Assembly: GCA_964462135.1 (NCBI GenBank)
Contig: CAYWWK010000001.1
Span: 1 to 64,000, forward strand
Source: MGBC163016 sp964462135
Lineage (GTDB): Bacteria; Actinomycetota; Coriobacteriia; Coriobacteriales; Eggerthellaceae
Direction: 5' to 3'
Length of the DNA: 64,000 nt
Below the pieces are notes generated by a model, which saw only the letters and a list, made by a program, of their open reading frames with translations, had not been told where the DNA came from and did not search any database. Below, piece by piece: positions 59,636-64,000 of the stretch (positions are counted from its first letter, which is position 1; each line of letters begins with the position of its first letter). The position numbers and the translations under genes are program-made.

Positions 59636-59833
59636 ATGCCAAAGATGAAGACTCACCGCGGCACTGCGAAGCGCTTCCGTGTCACCGGTTCTGGCAAGAT
59701 CATGCGTGCCAAGGCCTTTAAGAGCCACATCAAATCGAAGAAGAGCCCCAAGCGCATCCGCAACATGCGTCACGAGACCGAGGTTGCGAAAGCCGATGAG
59801 AAAGTAGTGGCCCGCAATCTGGGCCTTCGCTAG
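59636..59833 (+). CDS. rpmI: Ribosomal protein bL35
   Basis: The 65-residue basic protein starts MPKMKTHRGTAKRFRVTGSG and ends KVVARNLGLR. It is complete and of normal length. It lies 1 nt after the infC stop in the classic infC-rpmI-rplT order and binds 23S rRNA in the large subunit. Confidence 0.96.
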   Translation: MPKMKTHRGTAKRFRVTGSGKIMRAKAFKSHIKSKKSPKRIRNMRHETEVAKADEKVVARNLGLR

Positions 59834-59859
59834 TCCGCTATCAGGTTAGGAGATAGATC

Positions 59860-60213
59860 ATGGCACGTGTGAAGCGTTCTGTCAGCGCCCGTAAGAAGCG
59901 CCGCAAGGTATTGAAGGCAGCCCGAGGCTACTATGGTGCGCGTTCTCGCCATTACACCAAGGCGAAGGAGCAAGTCCAGCACTCCCTGCAGTACCAGTAT
60001 CGCGATCGTCGCAACAAGAAGCGTGACATCCGCAAGCTCTGGATCACGCGCATCAATGCTGCTGCAAGGATGAATGGCCTTTCCTATTCCGTCTTCATGA
60101 ACGGCCTCAAGAAGGCAGGCGTCGAGCTTGACCGCAAGGTTCTGGCGGACATGGCGGTGTCTGATCCTGAGGCATTCGCCGCAGTGGTGGAGGTTGCGAA
60201 AGCGGCACTGTAA
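59860..60213 (+). CDS. rplT: Ribosomal protein bL20
   Basis: The 117-residue protein begins MARVKRSVSARKKRRKVLKA with the long basic N-terminal extension that binds 23S rRNA, and has the conserved YRDRRNKKRDIRKLWITRIN. The last helix (AFAAVVEVAKAAL) closes it. ATG follows TTAGGAGATAG. L20 is also the repressor of this operon in Firmicutes by binding the leader. The gene is followed by a strong terminator. Confidence 0.96.
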   Translation: MARVKRSVSARKKRRKVLKAARGYYGARSRHYTKAKEQVQHSLQYQYRDRRNKKRDIRKLWITRINAAARMNGLSYSVFMNGLKKAGVELDRKVLADMAVSDPEAFAAVVEVAKAAL

Positions 60214-60237
60214 CCATACCCTGCCGCATGGCATCCT

Positions 60238-60266
60238 TCAGGCCCCGCCTCGGCGGGGCCTTTTTC
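60238..60266 (+). terminator. Intrinsic terminator of infC-rpmI-rplT
   Basis: GGCCCCGCC and GGCGGGGCC pair around TCG/CTCG, followed by TTTTT (about 60240-60266). This is the clearest terminator of the window. Confidence 0.85.
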
Positions 60267-60313
60267 GTCTGAGCGGGACAATTCCGAGTTCCCGCACGTC
60301 CCTGTTGTCCCGC

Positions 60314-61606
60314 TCAGCGGATGTGGGCTGGCTTGCGGCCCCAGTAGAAGTGCAGGAAATGCTTGCGATGGAGACTCTCGTCCGCGGCGGGTGTGCCGTG
60401 GATGGCAGCGAGGGTTGCCTCGGCTATCTTCATGGCGGCATCGGGCCTGCGGATGAGTTCCGCATTGTACTTGATGGCTTCAGTCATATGGGGATGCGAC
60501 TCTATCTGCAAAAGGAGATCATAGAGCTCTCTCGTGGTGGTCACATGGAAGGCGGCTCCAGTTGAGGTGAGCATGGAGACATTCGCCTTTTCCTGGCCGT
60601 AAGCGCGCCCCAAGAGGATCATGGGCACGTCAACGCAGAGGCATTCCGTGGTGGTGAGGCCTCCTGACTTGCAGACGATGAGGTCAGAGGCGCTCATGAG
60701 CGCAGCCATCTCATTGACATAGCCAAGGATGGTGACATTGGCAAGGCCGTGATCTTCAACCATGCGCTTGAGCTGCGCTTCATAGTCGGCATCCTTGCCA
60801 GCAACGATCACGAAATGCATATGATCGTAGCGATGCATGAAGGGAAGCAGCTCATTGGTGGACTGGCGGAAGTGGACATAAGGTCGCGGAAGGGTGGCGC
60901 CTGCTAGAAAGAGAACCAGCTGCTTGTCAGAGGGAAGCCCCAAGGATTCCCTGGTCGCCTCACGATCATATTCGCGGGCGAAGTCGGGAGCCGCGGGAAT
61001 GCCTGTCACGCAAATGCGCTTCTCGGGAACCTTGCGCGGACGCAAGGTCTCTGCCATATGCTCGTTGGCGACGCAGAACAGGTCGGTATGCAGATGGGGC
61101 CAAAGCCCTTCGACCTCATAGTCAGTGGGAACGCAGATGATGGGGAAGGTGCCATGGAGGATCATGCGGGCGCTCACCGCCACATTCGCCGCCGTGATAT
61201 GGGTGGCGATGATGGCATCGGGCTTCTGCTTGCGGACGTATTCCACGAATTTCGGATACATGATGCGCGCCCAGATGGTGCCCCCGGCCCACAGGAGCCT
61301 TCCCGTGAGGGTGTATCGCCACGTCAGGTCGTAGTAGGGACGCGTGACCCCCGTGAACATGGAGGCGGTGTTGTCTCCATTGAAAACGATGCGACCGAAC
61401 TCGAGGATGTCGAGCACTTCGGTTTGAATGGGTCTGCCATCATCACCGCCATTTGCATCCAGTATCTTGAAAGCCTCGGCGATGGCGAAGGCAGCGGATC
61501 GATGGCCTGAACCCACTGAAGCGTGAACGATGAGCACCTTCAGCGGTTCGACCTCGGTATTTTCGACAAGAGCAAGGTCGGTTATGCTGTCTATCTCTGC
61601 ATTCAT
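60314..61606 (-). CDS. Diacylglycerol glycosyltransferase (MGDG synthase/UgtP-like)
   Basis: The 430-residue protein is taken from ATG 61606 (MNAEIDSITDLA); ATG 61618 would add four residues. TATGAT at the longer start is a possible -10, so the message may be leaderless. MGDG-type motifs are KVLIVHASVGSGHRSAAFAI (the N-terminal Gly-rich lipid/acceptor site), DAIIATHITAANVAVSARMI, and the UDP-sugar site LGYVNEMAALMSASDLIVCK with SGGLTTTECLCVDVPMILLG. It adds glucose or galactose to diacylglycerol, providing glycolipid for the membrane or lipoteichoic-acid anchor. It is divergent from a GT2 gene 92 bp away. Confidence 0.88.
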   Translation of the reverse strand: MNAEIDSITDLALVENTEVEPLKVLIVHASVGSGHRSAAFAIAEAFKILDANGGDDGRPIQTEVLDILEFGRIVFNGDNTASMFTGVTRPYYDLTWRYTLTGRLLWAGGTIWARIMYPKFVEYVRKQKPDAIIATHITAANVAVSARMILHGTFPIICVPTDYEVEGLWPHLHTDLFCVANEHMAETLRPRKVPEKRICVTGIPAAPDFAREYDREATRESLGLPSDKQLVLFLAGATLPRPYVHFRQSTNELLPFMHRYDHMHFVIVAGKDADYEAQLKRMVEDHGLANVTILGYVNEMAALMSASDLIVCKSGGLTTTECLCVDVPMILLGRAYGQEKANVSMLTSTGAAFHVTTTRELYDLLLQIESHPHMTEAIKYNAELIRRPDAAMKIAEATLAAIHGTPAADESLHRKHFLHFYWGRKPAHIR

Positions 61607-61697
61607 GGTATAAATCATAGCCTATTTGATTAGAATGCATCTATACCCATGCGTCTTTGGCCAAGACGCTCCACAATAACCGCGGATTGGATGGAAG

Positions 61698-62699
61698 ATG
61701 TCGAACGTACCATCTTTGTGTGCCGAGAACGGACCTGAAATGGTGGCAGCTGCCTGTCGGGGAGCGGGCGTTGCCGTGCTCATCCCCTGCTACAACGAAG
61801 CGCTGACCATAGGAAAGGTGGTCGATGACTTCAAAGCGTCGCTGCCTGAAGCGGCCATCTATGTCTATGACAACAACTCCTCGGATGATACGGCGCGCAT
61901 CGCGGCCGAGCATGGTGCATGCGTCCGGAGTGAATCCCGTCAAGGCAAAGGCAACGTCGTCCGTCAGATGTTCCGCGAGATCGATGCGGAATACTATGTG
62001 ATGGTGGATGGGGATGACACCTATCCAGCCCAGGCCGCCGCTGATCTGATACGTCCCTTGGCTGAGGATACGGCTGATATGACGGTAGGGGACAGACTGT
62101 CCAATGGCACCTACGGCGAGGAGAATGATCGCGCCTTTCACGGCTTTGGGAACAACCTTGTGCGCTGGCTGATCAAGGTCATCTATGGTTATGCCTTCGA
62201 GGATGTCATGACAGGATATCGGGCCTTCACGCGGGTGTTCGTGAAGACGATGCCAGTGCTGTCTTCGGGATTCCAGATAGAGACCGAGCTTTCCATCCAT
62301 GCTGTTGACAAGCGGTGGCGCATCACTGATGTGCCCATTGTCTACCGTGACAGGCCTGAAGGGAGCGAATCGAAGCTTTCAACGTTTCAGGACGGGGCTC
62401 TCGTGCTGATGGCCATCGCGTCTCTGTTCAAGGACTATCGTCCGATGGCCTTTTTTGGCTGGCTTGCGCTGATCTTCGTCGTGTTGGGTCTGGTCTGCGG
62501 CATTCCCGTTATCGTTGAGTTCTCGGTCACTCATCTTGTCGAACGGTTTCCCACCGCCTTGCTGGCGGTGGCCTTGGTCTTGTGTGGCGCCCTCTCCCTG
62601 ACGGTGGGTCTTGTGCTGGATACGGTCGCGAAGAACAATCGCAAGCAGTGGGAGATATCCGTCTATGGAGCGTACTTCGATGCACGGACTGATAGATAG
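61698..62699 (+). CDS. GT2 glycosyltransferase, dolichyl-phosphate-mannose-synthase-like
   Basis: The 333-residue protein has an N-terminal GT-A domain: VAVLIPCYNEALTIGKVVDD, IYVYDNNSSDDTARIAAEHG, YYVMVDGDDTYPAQAA (DxD in DGDD), DVMTGYRAFTRVFVKTMPVL and QIETELSIHAVDKRWRITDV. Two membrane helices end it (FFGWLALIFVVLGLVCGIPV and LLAVALVLCGALSLTVGLVL). This is the prenyl-phosphate sugar donor type with a C-terminal anchor. It is divergent from the lipid glycosyltransferase and fits a cell-envelope role. Confidence 0.88.
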   Translation: MSNVPSLCAENGPEMVAAACRGAGVAVLIPCYNEALTIGKVVDDFKASLPEAAIYVYDNNSSDDTARIAAEHGACVRSESRQGKGNVVRQMFREIDAEYYVMVDGDDTYPAQAAADLIRPLAEDTADMTVGDRLSNGTYGEENDRAFHGFGNNLVRWLIKVIYGYAFEDVMTGYRAFTRVFVKTMPVLSSGFQIETELSIHAVDKRWRITDVPIVYRDRPEGSESKLSTFQDGALVLMAIASLFKDYRPMAFFGWLALIFVVLGLVCGIPVIVEFSVTHLVERFPTALLAVALVLCGALSLTVGLVLDTVAKNNRKQWEISVYGAYFDARTDR

Positions 62700-62813
62700 A
62701 CAATCTGAGGGAATTGCACCAGGATTCGTTTGCCTTGCACCGAATTCCTTGAATTGGATCGAATCCCAGTGCATTGATGAATGTAGCAATAAAGTAAATA
62801 TAATTGTAGTCTA

Positions 62814-62912
62814 CTAATATATTAGTTTATGTATAATTATTCTTGTCTAGCCTATCACCTGTAAACCATTGTTTACAGGTGGAGTCACGGGGACGTCCCC
62901 TGTCACGAATGT
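62814..62912. repeat. Palindromes at an AT-rich junction
   Basis: CTAATATATTAG (62814-62825) is a perfect palindrome. CACCTGTAAAC (62856-62866) and GTTTACAGGTG (62871-62881) form an 11-bp perfect inverted repeat around CATT. GGGGACGTCCCC (62889-62900) is a further palindrome within GTCAC...GTCAC. The 249-bp gap between genes here has no ORF of interest. It borders the GC-rich MFS gene and may mark the insertion edge. Confidence 0.55.
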
Positions 62913-62948
62913 ATCATTAGATGTGTTCTAACGGCACATTCGCGCAAG

Positions 62949-64000
62949 CTACTGGTCCAGGGCGCGGATCGATCGCGGCAGATACACGATAAGCCCCAGC
63001 GCCAGGCATGCCAGGCCGTCCACGAGGAAGAACGGCGCCACGCCGATCGCCTCCGCCAGCACCCCGCCAAGCGCAACGCCCACGGGCGACGCGAGCCCCA
63101 GCACGGCGCCGAGCAGCCCCATCGCGCGGCCCATCTTCTCGTCGGGCACGTGGCGCTGGGTGAGGGTCACGGTCGGCCCGTTGAACCACGAGCACGCGAC
63201 GGCCATCACGGCGACGAGCGCGACGAACCCCACGAAGCCGTCGGACGGCAAGAGCCCGCAGGCGGCCGTAGTCGCGCCCGCTACCACGGAGGCCACCGCG
63301 ACGAGCAGCGCGAGGCGCTTCCCGCCGCCCCACGCCATCAGGATGCCCGAGCCGACGAGCATCCCGACGCCGAATGCGGCTTCGACAATAGAAGCCGCAT
63401 ACCCATCGCCGCCGAAGTGGTCGAAGGTCATGAGCGGGAACACCGCCGACAGCGGGCTGAAGACCACCATGGCGAGGGTCACCATGGTCCAAAGAAGCAC
63501 GAGCCCGCGCGTCTTCGCCACGGCGCGCCAGCCGTCCCGCAGGTTCGCCAGCACGTGCTGTTCCGCGGCGGACGGGTCCACCACCGTGGGGATCTTCACG
63601 AGCGCCAGGCCGAGTATGGCCGCGCACGCCCCCGCGAAGTCGAGGAACATGACCGCGGGGAACCCGAGCGTCGTGTAGAGGAAGATGCCGAAGGCCGGCG
63701 CCCCGATCGACGCCACGGACGTCAGAAGCTGGTCGAGCGTGTTGATGCGCAACAGGTGCTTGTCGGGCACGAGCATGGGCATCGTCGCCATCATGGCGGG
63801 GCTGTGGAACGCCTGCCCCACGGCGCGCGCGACGCACACCACCAGGAGCAGGACGATCGAGACGTCGCCAGCAAGTATGAGGAAGCCTGCGACGAGCGAC
63901 ACGAGGCCCACGGCGCCGTCGGCTGCGATCATGATGAGCTTGCGGTTGTGCTTGTCGGCCACGACGCCGCCGAAGGGCGCGACGATCCCGATGGGCAGCA
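62949..64000 (-). CDS. MFS transporter (partial, 5' end beyond the window)
   Basis: The open frame continues through the right edge, with GGVVADKHNRKLIMIAADG as the MFS loop 2-3 motif. About ten hydrophobic helices follow (VVCVARAVGQAFHSPAMMAT; ALLVAVASVVAGATTAACGL). It resembles the MFS_3 drug/metabolite exporters like those of macrolide efflux (Mef-type). The DNA is much richer in G and C, especially at third codon positions, than everything to its left, which implies recent transfer. The substrate is unknown. The stop is TAG at 62949-62951. Confidence 0.88.
   Translation of the reverse strand, partial: LPIGIVAPFGGVVADKHNRKLIMIAADGAVGLVSLVAGFLILAGDVSIVLLLVVCVARAVGQAFHSPAMMATMPMLVPDKHLLRINTLDQLLTSVASIGAPAFGIFLYTTLGFPAVMFLDFAGACAAILGLALVKIPTVVDPSAAEQHVLANLRDGWRAVAKTRGLVLLWTMVTLAMVVFSPLSAVFPLMTFDHFGGDGYAASIVEAAFGVGMLVGSGILMAWGGGKRLALLVAVASVVAGATTAACGLLPSDGFVGFVALVAVMAVACSWFNGPTVTLTQRHVPDEKMGRAMGLLGAVLGLASPVGVALGGVLAEAIGVAPFFLVDGLACLALGLIVYLPRSIRALDQ

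Noticed and set aside
62917..63837. 306-codon Arg/Gly/Ala-rich frame over the MFS gene
   Set aside because: It is the shifted shadow of the GC-rich MFS gene; its composition is not protein-like.

Overview
This window looks like a chromosome segment of an anaerobic or microaerophilic actinobacterium of the class Coriobacteriia, probably family Eggerthellaceae. That is an inference from gene style, not from a marker gene. Most genes are moderately GC-rich with strong AGGAGG-type ribosome sites. The protein set is typical of that group: ATP-type PEP carboxykinase, a ferredoxin-tailed aldo/keto reductase, LysR and membrane-LuxR regulators, single-copy export systems and a UgtP/MGDG-type lipid glycosyltransferase. 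No rRNA, tRNA, CRISPR array or transposase gene was found.

Left part (1-7400): an accessory defence island. After a partial gene at the edge and a truncated winged-helix fragment come RloA-RloB (ATPase plus TOPRIM-like partner). They are followed by a compact, AT-richer four-gene type II CBASS operon: CD-NTase, Cap2 E1/E2-like ligase, Cap3 JAMM peptidase, and a last gene encoding an N-terminally membrane-anchored protein that fits the effector slot but whose soluble domain I do not recognise. A near-perfect 14-bp inverted repeat at 7315-7366 lies where the island gives way to ordinary chromosome.

Centre (7485-47700): metabolic, transport and regulatory genes. They include a secreted nuclease, an SRAP-family DNA-protein crosslink sensor, a FecBCD-type metallophore importer and a glycine-riboswitch-controlled AGCS symporter. 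A THEP1-like NTPase lies next to a DASS transporter. A GntR-ABC operon sits behind a palindromic operator, and an XRE/membrane-protein pair sits behind a 34-bp operator. There are two LysR-transporter divergent pairs (TDT exporter; SemiSWEET), a ferredoxin-tailed aldo/keto reductase, an SDR, a GLUG-repeat surface protein and two PIN-domain toxin-antitoxin pairs. Further along are a TetR and PAP2 pair, a CmpB-like membrane protein, a B3/4-domain gene with a structured leader and a DMT permease. An XRE-zinc ribbon regulator precedes a UvrA-like ATPase and pckA, and a membrane LuxR regulator diverges from a three-gene ABC exporter.

Right part (47945-64000): a large hybrid histidine kinase, a processive-type glycosyltransferase, ComF, and a roughly 245-nt multi-hairpin RNA candidate divergent from comF (possibly a raiA-type RNA). 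Next is a run with an orphan binding protein, an M16C metallopeptidase and two small membrane proteins. The conserved infC-rpmI-rplT translation operon follows, with an attenuator leader and a probable AUA start for IF3. After it come a diacylglycerol glycosyltransferase and a membrane GT2. Beyond an AT-rich, palindrome-filled junction, a visibly GC-richer MFS transporter runs off the right edge and looks recently acquired.
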